Positions 23,183 to 29,402 of a stretch of 43,269 nucleotides of DNA are shown here, in pieces. A model generated the notes under the pieces. It was given only the letters and a program-made list of their open reading frames with translations. It had not been told where the DNA came from and ran no database searches. This stretch comes from Avimicrobium caecorum. Lineage in GTDB: Bacteria > Bacillota > Clostridia > Oscillospirales > Ruminococcaceae. The DNA is taken from contig CAJFNJ010000011.1 of the NCBI GenBank assembly GCA_904394705.1, positions 1 through 43,269 on the forward strand, written 5' to 3'. The translations under genes and the position numbers were made by a program. The stretch's first letter is position 1; each line of letters begins with the position of its first letter.

Positions 23183-24049
23183 ATGGCACAGATCTTAGAC
23201 GGAAAACTGGTGGCCCAGAAGACCCGGGAGCGGCTGCGCCGGGAGGTGGCACAGCTGGCAGAAGAGGGGATCGTTCCGGGACTGGCAGTGGTGCTGGTGG
23301 GAAATGATGTGGGCAGCCAGGTGTATGTCCGCAACAAGACACGGGCCTGTGAGGAGCTGGGCATCCGCTCCTGGCAGTACAATCTCCCGGAGGACACCGC
23401 CCAGGCCGCGCTGCTGGAGCTCATCGAGAAGCTCAACGCCGATCCGGAAGTGCATGGCATCCTGGTGCAGTCCCCGCTGCCGGCACAGATCGATGAATCG
23501 CTGGTGACCAACTACATCCGCCCCGAAAAGGATGTGGACGCGTTCCATCCGTTCAATGTGGGACGGATCATGCTGGGGGACTATACCTATCTGCCCTGTA
23601 CTCCGGCAGGCATCATGGAGATCCTGCGGGAATACGGCATTGACCCGGCAGGGAAGCACTGTGTGGTGGTAGGGCGCAGTCATATTGTCGGGCGTCCCAT
23701 GTCCATGCTCATGCTCCATGCCAACGCCACTGTTACCATCTGCCACTCCCATACCCGGGACCTGGCTTCCCATACCCGCCAGGCGGACATCCTGGTGGCA
23801 GCGGTGGGCCGGGAGCGGTTCATCACCGCTGATATGGTGGGGGAGGGCGCTGTGGTCATCGATGTGGGCATGAACCGGGACGCTGAGGGCAAACTCTGCG
23901 GCGATGTGGACTTCGCCGGAGTGGAACCGAAGGCTTCGGCGATCACACCGGTGCCGGGCGGGGTAGGACCCATGACAATTACCGAGCTTTTGCAGAATAC
24001 CGTAACAGCGGCGAAAATTTTGAGCAAAAAAGCCGAAAATCCCTCTTGA
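23183..24049 (+). CDS. folD: Bifunctional methylenetetrahydrofolate dehydrogenase/cyclohydrolase
   Basis: FolD interconverts 5,10-methylene-, 5,10-methenyl- and 10-formyl-tetrahydrofolate in one-carbon metabolism. The 288 residues are the usual size. Motifs are SQVYVRNKTRACEELGI with Tyr48 and catalytic Lys52, GILVQSPLPAQID, KDVDAFHPFNVG, CTPAGIMEIL, VVGRSHIVGRPMSMLM (NADP-binding) and TPVPGGVGPMTITELL. GGAAGGAG precedes the ATG. Its stop codon overlaps the -35 element of the rplU promoter. It is the last gene of the yfmF-yfmH-lgt-folD run, with no terminator of its own visible. Confidence 0.97.
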   Translation: MAQILDGKLVAQKTRERLRREVAQLAEEGIVPGLAVVLVGNDVGSQVYVRNKTRACEELGIRSWQYNLPEDTAQAALLELIEKLNADPEVHGILVQSPLPAQIDESLVTNYIRPEKDVDAFHPFNVGRIMLGDYTYLPCTPAGIMEILREYGIDPAGKHCVVVGRSHIVGRPMSMLMLHANATVTICHSHTRDLASHTRQADILVAAVGRERFITADMVGEGAVVIDVGMNRDAEGKLCGDVDFAGVEPKASAITPVPGGVGPMTITELLQNTVTAAKILSKKAENPS

Positions 24050-24074
24050 CATCGGATTTTGGGAATGATAAAAT
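24046..24074 (+). promoter_or_regulatory. Consensus promoter of the rplU operon
   Basis: TTGACA at 24046-24051 and TAAAAT at 24069-24074 with a 17-base spacer. The folD stop codon TGA (24047-24049) lies inside the -35 element. Confidence 0.9.
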
Positions 24075-24080
24075 AATTTT

Positions 24081-24166
24081 ACCGCATGCCCCGGGCTATA
24101 AGTGCGCCTTGCAACAAGGGCCGCCCCATGCAGCGAGTTTTTAGAAAGAGGCAGGTGCCTGGAACA
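24081..24166 (+). promoter_or_regulatory. Candidate ribosomal protein L21 leader
   Basis: The leader between the promoter and rplU holds a closing stem GCATG (24084-24088) / CATGC (24127-24131) and an inner hairpin CCTTG-CAA-CAAGG (24107-24119), then a T-rich stretch and the start region. Firmicutes rplU genes often carry an L21 leader for feedback control. Position and nested hairpins fit, but I could not run a covariance model. Confidence 0.55.
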
Positions 24167-24478
24167 ATGTACGCTATCATCGAGACTGGTGGAAAGCAGT
24201 ATCGCGTATCGGAAGGCGATATTCTTTTCATCGAGAAGCTGAACGCTGAAGCAGATTCCACTGTTGAGTTCGACAGAGTAATCGCTGCCGGCAACGATGG
24301 TGACCTCAAGTTTGGTACACCCACCGTTGAGGGAGCCAAGGTTACAGCTAAGGTAATCAAGAACGGCAAGTCTAAGAAGATCACCGTCTTCACCTATCGC
24401 GCCAAGAAGGATTCGAAGCGCAAGATGGGTCACAGACAGCCCTATACCAAGGTTCAGATTGAGTCCATCTCTCTGTAA
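24167..24478 (+). CDS. rplU: 50S ribosomal protein L21
   Basis: This 103-residue large-subunit protein, which binds 23S rRNA, starts MYAIIETGGKQYRVSEGD and contains the C-terminal signature KRKMGHRQPYTKVQIESI. The ATG at 24167 matches the standard L21 start; an in-frame ATG 81 bases upstream lies in the leader and would add a foreign extension. No strong ribosome site is visible just before the start (GAAAGAGG is about 15 bases away), which fits translational control by the leader. Codons ending in T are frequent, as expected for a highly expressed gene. prp follows after three bases. Confidence 0.97.
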   Translation: MYAIIETGGKQYRVSEGDILFIEKLNAEADSTVEFDRVIAAGNDGDLKFGTPTVEGAKVTAKVIKNGKSKKITVFTYRAKKDSKRKMGHRQPYTKVQIESISL

Positions 24479-24481
24479 GCC

Positions 24482-24796
24482 ATGATTACCGCTGTATTTG
24501 CCTGTGCAGCCGATGCCGTCGCGGCAGTTACCGTATCGGGACACGCCGGTTATGCTCCCGCAGGGGAGGATATCGTGTGTGCGTCGGTATCTTCAGCCGT
24601 ACAGCTCACTGCCAATGCTTTGACCGAGATCCTCGGTACCAAAGCGCAGGTAAAAGTGTCGGAAAACTCTGTGAAAATCGTACCGGCACAGGGGGACAGC
24701 CGTTCCCAGGATTTCCTTCGGGCCTTGCAGCTCCATCTGGAACTGCTTGCGGAGGATTATCCCGGTACAGTGAAAGTAACGATTTCGGAGGTGTAG
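24482..24796 (+). CDS. prp: Ribosomal-processing cysteine protease Prp
   Basis: Prp removes the N-terminal extension of ribosomal protein L27 in Firmicutes and related bacteria. The 104-residue protein has the active-site dyad His21 (SGHAGYA) and Cys33 (DIVCASVSSA) at the usual spacing. It sits between rplU and rpmA, as in Staphylococcus and Bacillus. Its start is three bases after the rplU stop and has no clear ribosome site, so translation probably depends on coupling. The substrate is encoded by the next gene, whose extension carries a fitting cleavage motif. Confidence 0.95.
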   Translation: MITAVFACAADAVAAVTVSGHAGYAPAGEDIVCASVSSAVQLTANALTEILGTKAQVKVSENSVKIVPAQGDSRSQDFLRALQLHLELLAEDYPGTVKVTISEV

Positions 24797-24799
24797 AAA

Positions 24800-25084
24800 A
24801 TGCTGAAGCTGAATATGCAGTTCTTTGCTCATAAGAAGGGTGTTGGTTCCACCAAGAACGGCCGTGATTCCGAATCCAAGCGGCTGGGTGTGAAGCGTGC
24901 CGATGGTCAGTTCGTACTGGCTGGCAACATCCTGGTTCGTCAGAGAGGCACTCATATCTATCCCGGTCAGGGCGTAGGTAAGGGTTCTGACGATACCCTG
25001 TTCGCCACTCAGGACGGTGTAGTACGTTTTGAGCGCGTTGGCAAGGATAAGAAGAAGGTTTCGATCTATCCGGTTGCTGACTAA
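24800..25084 (+). CDS. rpmA: 50S ribosomal protein L27 with Prp-cleavable extension
   Basis: This 94-residue protein starts MLKLNMQFFAHKKGVGSTKNG. The first nine residues end in NMQFF directly before AHKKG, the place where Prp cuts L27 in Firmicutes; mature L27 would begin AHKKG and reach the peptidyl-transferase centre. The rest is typical (KRLGVKRADGQFVLAGNILVRQRG). GGAGGT precedes the ATG, three bases after prp. It ends the ribosomal operon before tandem terminators. Confidence 0.97.
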   Translation: MLKLNMQFFAHKKGVGSTKNGRDSESKRLGVKRADGQFVLAGNILVRQRGTHIYPGQGVGKGSDDTLFATQDGVVRFERVGKDKKKVSIYPVAD

Positions 25085-25140
25085 TTGGCGTCCGCAAAAC
25101 TGAAAACTTGGAGTTGGTGCAGACCGGCTCTTGGAAGATG

Positions 25141-25210
25141 GGGCAGAGAATGGCAACAGTTCTTTGCCCTGTTTTCTGTATATACGCCCGGAAAGCGGGC
25201 AGGTTTTTTT
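25141..25210 (+). terminator. Two tandem terminator hairpins between rpmA and obg
   Basis: First hairpin: GGGCAGAGAA-TGGCAACAG-TTCTTTGCCC (25141-25169), one G-T pair, followed by TGTTTTCTG. Second: GCCCG-GAAAG-CGGGC (25186-25200) followed by AGG and seven T. The second is the better terminator. Confidence 0.7.
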
Positions 25211-25261
25211 AACGGGAAGTTCATTTTTTGCGCCCCACAGACCTATGGAGGGACAACAAAG

Positions 25262-26533
25262 ATGTTTGTAGATATCAGTAAAATCAAGATCCGTGCCGGT
25301 AAGGGCGGCGATGGTTCGGTGCATTTCCACCGGGAGAAGTATGTGGCAGCCGGCGGCCCCGATGGCGGTGACGGCGGCAAGGGCGGTGATGTGGTATTCC
25401 AGGTGGATCAGAACCTCTCCACCCTCATCGACTTCAAGTACAAGACCAAGTATGCCGCGGAGGATGGTCAGCCCGGCGCCGGCAAGAACTGCTTCGGACG
25501 GGACGGCAAGGACATCATCATCAAGGTGCCGCTGGGCACTGTCATCAAGGACGCCAATACCGGACGCATCATGGCGGATATGTCCACCCTGGAGCCGGTA
25601 GTGCTGGCAAAGGGAGGCCGCGGCGGCTGGGGCAACAGCCATTTTGCTACCCCTACCCGGCAGATCCCCCGGTTTGCCAAGCCCGGCCTGCCCGGCGAGG
25701 AATATGAGGTCACCCTGGAGCTCAAGCTGCTGGCAGATGTAGGCCTGGTGGGCTTCCCCAATGTGGGCAAGTCCACCCTGATCTCGGTGGTATCCTCTGC
25801 CAAGCCCAAGATCGCCAACTATCACTTCACCACCCTCACTCCGGTGCTGGGCGTTGTCAAGATGGGCGAGGGCAACAGCTTTGTCATGGCGGACATTCCC
25901 GGCCTGATCGAAGGCGCCAGCGAGGGTGTCGGCCTGGGCCATGAGTTTCTGCGCCATGTGGACCGCTGCCGCCTGATCGTGCATGTGGTGGATGTGTCCG
26001 GCATCGAGGGCCGTGATCCGGAAGAGGACTATGCCATCATCAACCGGGAGCTGCGTGGCTTCTCGGAGGATCTGGCAGAGCGTCCGCAGATCGTGGCGGG
26101 CAGCAAGATCGACCTTGCCACCCCGGAACAGATCGAGTCCTTCCGTGCCTTTGTGGAGGAGCAGGGCCTGGAGTTCTATCCCATTTCGGCAGCCACCCAT
26201 CAGGGCGTGGACGAGCTGATGCAGGCGGTGTCCCGGAAGCTGGCTGATCTGCCGCCCATCCGCTCCTATGAGCCGGAGCCGGTGCCGCTGGAGGAGCAGG
26301 TTGTCAAGGCCGGCAACGAATTCTCGGTACACGAGGAGGACGGCGTCTATACCGTCGAGGCCGACTGGCTGGGCCAGGTACTGGGCAGCGTCAATATGGA
26401 CGACTACGAAAGCCTGCAGTACTTCCAGCGTGTGCTCATCAACTCGGGCATCATTGCCGAGCTGGAGCGCATGGGCATCCAGGAGGGCGATACTGTGCGC
26501 ATCCTGGACTTCGAGTTCGACTTTATCCATTGA
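25262..26533 (+). CDS. obg: Obg family GTPase
   Basis: This 423-residue GTPase is involved in 50S subunit assembly and stress signalling. The glycine-rich Obg domain (residues 1-158) has AGGPDGGDGGKGGDV and KGGRGGWGNSHFATPTRQIP. The G domain has G1 GFPNVGKST at 164-172 and G3 DIPGLIEGAS. The C-terminal OCT domain covers ~345-423. The G4 motif, normally N-K-x-D, reads SKID (281-284), an Asn-to-Ser change that could lower guanine specificity or affinity. ATG at 25262 follows GGAGGG. It is separated from rpmA by tandem terminators, with no clear promoter of its own. Confidence 0.96.
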   Translation: MFVDISKIKIRAGKGGDGSVHFHREKYVAAGGPDGGDGGKGGDVVFQVDQNLSTLIDFKYKTKYAAEDGQPGAGKNCFGRDGKDIIIKVPLGTVIKDANTGRIMADMSTLEPVVLAKGGRGGWGNSHFATPTRQIPRFAKPGLPGEEYEVTLELKLLADVGLVGFPNVGKSTLISVVSSAKPKIANYHFTTLTPVLGVVKMGEGNSFVMADIPGLIEGASEGVGLGHEFLRHVDRCRLIVHVVDVSGIEGRDPEEDYAIINRELRGFSEDLAERPQIVAGSKIDLATPEQIESFRAFVEEQGLEFYPISAATHQGVDELMQAVSRKLADLPPIRSYEPEPVPLEEQVVKAGNEFSVHEEDGVYTVEADWLGQVLGSVNMDDYESLQYFQRVLINSGIIAELERMGIQEGDTVRILDFEFDFIH

Positions 26534-26545
26534 TGGGAGCATAGC

Positions 26546-26980
26546 ATGGACGATATTTTTGATCCCGGACTACTCCGGGAAAATCCCCGGCAGATGAGTG
26601 CCGCTACCCTGGCTTTTCTCGGGGACGCAGTCTATGAGCTGCTGGCCCGGCAGAAGCTGGCGGTGACCACCATTCCCGCCGGGAAGCTGCACCGCATGGC
26701 AATCGGCATGGTCTGCGCCGGGGCACAGTCCCAGGCCTATGAAGTGCTGGAACCGCTGCTCACTGAGGAGGAGCTGGCTGTCCTCAAGCGGGGACGCAAT
26801 ACCCACCCCTCCCATACGGCGAAAAACGCCAAAGTAGCGGATTACCGCCGGGCCACCGGTGTGGAAGCGCTGTTCGGCTATCTGTGGCTGTGCGGGCGCA
26901 CCGCCCGGCTCCGGGAGCTGTTCGACGCGATCTGTGCCGCGGCAGAGTCCGCCTCTGCCGCCCCTGCCCAGGCAGAATAG
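26546..26980 (+). CDS. mrnC: Mini-ribonuclease III
   Basis: Mini-III is an RNase III-like enzyme without an RNA-binding domain; it matures 23S rRNA ends in Firmicutes. The 144-residue protein has the catalytic core LAFLGDAVYELLARQKL with Asp27, LKRGRNTHPSHTAKNAKVADYRRATGVEALFGYLWLCG, and an Ala/Glu-rich tail. GGGAG lies upstream of the ATG. It begins 12 bases after obg, so the two are probably co-transcribed, placing an rRNA processing enzyme with a ribosome-assembly GTPase. Confidence 0.93.
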   Translation: MDDIFDPGLLRENPRQMSAATLAFLGDAVYELLARQKLAVTTIPAGKLHRMAIGMVCAGAQSQAYEVLEPLLTEEELAVLKRGRNTHPSHTAKNAKVADYRRATGVEALFGYLWLCGRTARLRELFDAICAAAESASAAPAQAE

Positions 26981-26982
26981 GA

Positions 26983-27028
26983 AAACCGCCCGGTATCCGG
27001 TTTGCATGCCGGATTCGGGCGGTTTTTT
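26983..27028. terminator. Terminator after mrnC
   Basis: Stem AAACCGCCCG...CGGGCGGTTT with an inner ATCCGG/CCGGAT stem and a T run on the plus strand. The A run on the other side is short, but it may also serve the small minus-strand gene. Confidence 0.88.
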
Positions 27029-27063
27029 GATATGGTGTATAGGAGAGGAATCAAAGGGGTTTG

Positions 27064-27162
27064 TTACTTCTTGTTTTCCATGGTGGGTTCCTTGGGCTCA
27101 CAGCCGGGCTTTTCCTTCTTCTGCTCGGGCTGGGCGGGGTTCTTCTTCTGCTTGTCCTTCAT
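27064..27162 (-). CDS. Lysine-rich 32-residue protein, unrecognised
   Basis: A short frame of 33 codons runs from ATG at 27162 to TAA at 27064. It has a strong ribosome site, GAGGAGGTG, seven bases upstream. The product is very hydrophilic, starting MKDKQKKNPAQPEQKKEKPG, with about a third Lys, several Pro and Glu, and one Cys. No hydrophobic core is present, so it is probably disordered. It is divergent from the NERD gene and ends before the mrnC terminator. The quality of the ribosome site argues for translation; function is unknown. Confidence 0.6.
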   Translation of the reverse strand: MKDKQKKNPAQPEQKKEKPGCEPKEPTMENKK

Positions 27163-27235
27163 CTGGTTTCACCTCCTCATTGCACTGATAGTATTTGGCA
27201 GCCCATCGTTTTTTATACATGAACCGAGGTTTTTT

Positions 27236-27958
27236 ATGGCAAAGATCATCCGACCCAATCTGGTCAATACCGTGCGTTCCTCTGAAATTTCCGCCATGCT
27301 GCGCTGGGGAGCGCTGTTTGCGGTGCTGCTGGCTGGGGCAGTGGGACTGCTGCTTGCAAAGCAGTACCTCCCGGCGGCAGTCTGTATCCTGATCCTGCCC
27401 ATCGCCCTGCCCCTGGCAAAGAAGCAGATCGGCGTGATCCGGGCCGGGGCGGACGGCGAGGCTGAGACCCTCCGCCTGCTCCGGAAGCTGCCGGTGGACT
27501 GGACGGTGATTCCCGATGCGGTCATTGAGTACCGGGGGCACCGCAGCCAGACCGACTATATCCTGATCGCGCCTGCCGGAGTGCTGATCCTGGAGGCAAA
27601 GAATGTCTCAGGCAAGGTGACCGGGCGGGCCGAGGACCGGGAACTCTCCCAGTATAAGCCCTCCCGGGGTGGACGCCCGGCAGAGCAGAAACGGATGTAC
27701 AACCCGCTTCTGCAGGTCAAGGGGCACCAGACCACCCTTCAGAATATTCTCCGGGCTGCGGGGCTTTCTGTGCCGGTGCGCACAGCGGTCTATTTTGCCA
27801 ACCCCAACGCGGAGGTGCGCATCGACGGCGCTGTGAATGTGTTCACCGTCCACGACAGCCAGTCCCTGGATCAGTCCATGCGGCGGCTGCTGGGGAATGG
27901 GGAAAAGGTGGACACCGCAGCGGTGATCCGGGCAGTAAAGCAGTCCTTTTCCAAGTAA
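27236..27958 (+). CDS. NERD domain protein with two N-terminal membrane helices
   Basis: This 240-residue protein has two hydrophobic segments (about 23-41 and 46-62), then a nuclease-related (NERD) domain. It shows GADGEAETLRLLRKL, QTDYILIAPAGVLILEAKN with Asp107, Glu120 and Lys122 in the D-x(n)-E-x-K order of restriction-like nucleases, and later a conserved NPLLQVKGHQ. NERD proteins are predicted DNA-acting enzymes or scaffolds; the activity of membrane-bound members is unknown. ATG at 27236 follows GAGG; the longer in-frame extension upstream overlaps the divergent small gene and lacks a ribosome site. Confidence 0.88.
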   Translation: MAKIIRPNLVNTVRSSEISAMLRWGALFAVLLAGAVGLLLAKQYLPAAVCILILPIALPLAKKQIGVIRAGADGEAETLRLLRKLPVDWTVIPDAVIEYRGHRSQTDYILIAPAGVLILEAKNVSGKVTGRAEDRELSQYKPSRGGRPAEQKRMYNPLLQVKGHQTTLQNILRAAGLSVPVRTAVYFANPNAEVRIDGAVNVFTVHDSQSLDQSMRRLLGNGEKVDTAAVIRAVKQSFSK

Positions 27959-27981
27959 ATAAGGCCGGCCTTTCCGGGGAT

Positions 27982-28010
27982 CTGACCGGGAGGGTCGGTT
28001 TTCTTTTTTG
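27982..28010 (+). terminator. Probable terminator after the NERD gene
   Basis: Short stem GACC-GGGA-GGTC with flanking complementary bases followed by TTTTCTTTTTT, 25 bases after the stop. Confidence 0.5.
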
Positions 28011-28031
28011 GGAGCAGAAATGAAATCCGGC

Positions 28032-28060
28032 TTCTCAATTCCTGCAGAATGTGGTACAAT
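28032..28060 (+). promoter_or_regulatory. Promoter of the M20 peptidase gene
   Basis: TTCTCA at 28032-28037 and extended -10 TGG-TACAAT ending at 28060, spacer 17 bases, 56 bases before the ATG. Confidence 0.6.
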
Positions 28061-28116
28061 GGCAGAGGAAAATTGTATCTGCTGCCGGACAGCGGGTAAA
28101 GAGGAGATGTTTGCAA

Positions 28117-29241
28117 ATGGAAGAACTGAAGGCCTATATCCAGGAAACCCTGCCGGAACTCAAGGAGCTGATCGTGGAGCTGTGCGGGATTCCGGCGCCG
28201 TCCCACCATGAGGAAAAGCGTGCGGAATTCTGCCGGGACTGGCTGCTGCGGAATGGTGCTTCGCTGGAGCAGGTGCACATCGATGAGGCGCTCAATGTGG
28301 TCTGTGAAGTGCCGGGCGAAACCGATGAGGTGATCGTGTTCATGGCGCATACCGATACGGTGTTCCCGGATCTGGAGCCCCTGCCTTACCATGAGGAAAA
28401 CGGACGGATGTTCTGCCCGGGCATCGGCGATGACACCGCCAATCTGGCTGTGCTGCTGATGCTGGCAAAGTATGTGCTCACCCGGGGTCTGCGTTCGAAG
28501 TATACCGTAGTCTTTGCAGCCAACTCCTGTGAGGAGGGCCTCGGCAACCTCAAGGGCAGCTTCCAGCTCATGAAGGACTATGGCAGCCGCACTGTGGAGG
28601 TCACCTCCTTTGACGGCTATTACAGCGGCATCGCCAACGACGCAGTGGGCTCCACCCGGTATGAGGTGACAGTGCGCACCGAGGGCGGACACAGCTTCGG
28701 CAACTTCGGCAACCGCAATGCCATCCATCAGCTTGCCCGCATCATCAATGACCTCTACGGCATCGAGGTTCCCACCAAGGCCAAGACCACCTACAATGTG
28801 GGCATGATCCAGGGCGGCACTTCGGTGAATACCATTGCCCAGGATGCGTCGATGCTCTATGAGTACCGTTCGGAGGATCTGAGCTGTCAGGAGGAGATGC
28901 GCCGGCAGTTTGAGGGCATTATTGAAACCTACCGGGCCGGCGGCCTGGACATCGAAGTCAAGGTGCTGGGCAACCGTCCCTGTGCCGGGGAGATCGACCG
29001 GGAGCGTCAGCAGGCCCTGACTGAGGAGCTCACCGCGCTGATCCTGCGGCACAGCGGGGAGGAGCCGGTGGTTTCCGCTTCCTCCACCGACTGCAATGTT
29101 CCGCTTTCGATGGGCATCAATGCCATCTGCTTTGGTGTCTGCCTGGGCGGCGGCGCGCATACCCGGGGCGAGTGGATCGATGAAAAGAGCCTGCCGGTGG
29201 GTTATACCATTGCGGGAGAATACCTGCTGCGGCGGTTCTGA
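28117..29241 (+). CDS. M20 family metallopeptidase
   Basis: This 374-residue zinc-dependent amidohydrolase or peptidase is expected to hydrolyse small peptides or acylated amino acids in the cytoplasm. Metal ligands and catalytic residues are visible: His78 and Asp80 in MAHTDTV, Asp105 in GIGDDTAN, Glu139/Glu140 in NSCEEGLG, the C-terminal Asp in STDCN and the last His in GGAHTRGEW. The dimerisation domain lies around 190-300 (TRYEVTVRTEGGHSFGNFGNRNAIHQLA). ATG at 28117 has GAGGAG upstream. It is a single gene with its own promoter and terminator; substrate not predictable. Confidence 0.92.
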   Translation: MEELKAYIQETLPELKELIVELCGIPAPSHHEEKRAEFCRDWLLRNGASLEQVHIDEALNVVCEVPGETDEVIVFMAHTDTVFPDLEPLPYHEENGRMFCPGIGDDTANLAVLLMLAKYVLTRGLRSKYTVVFAANSCEEGLGNLKGSFQLMKDYGSRTVEVTSFDGYYSGIANDAVGSTRYEVTVRTEGGHSFGNFGNRNAIHQLARIINDLYGIEVPTKAKTTYNVGMIQGGTSVNTIAQDASMLYEYRSEDLSCQEEMRRQFEGIIETYRAGGLDIEVKVLGNRPCAGEIDRERQQALTEELTALILRHSGEEPVVSASSTDCNVPLSMGINAICFGVCLGGGAHTRGEWIDEKSLPVGYTIAGEYLLRRF

Positions 29242-29258
29242 TACCGGCTTTGGATGGA

Positions 29259-29294
29259 AAAACGGCGTTTCTTTGGGAAGGAACGCCGTTTTTT
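29259..29294 (+). terminator. Terminator of the M20 peptidase gene
   Basis: Stem AAAACGGCGTT / AACGCCGTTTT with a 12-base loop, followed by T. Confidence 0.92.
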
Positions 29295-29307
29295 GCTGCC
29301 GGAGTGA

Positions 29308-29336
29308 TTGTCAGTCCGGGAAAACTATGATATAAT
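29308..29336 (+). promoter_or_regulatory. Promoter of the ABC-F gene
   Basis: TTGTCA at 29308-29313 and TATAAT at 29331-29336, spacer 17 bases. The leader to the TTG start is about 60 bases. Confidence 0.85.
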
Positions 29337-29402
29337 ACAAAACTGTATGCGGCTTTTTGAGCCTTTTCACAAATATGACTGTTAAAAAGGAGAATTTTCG
29401 GT

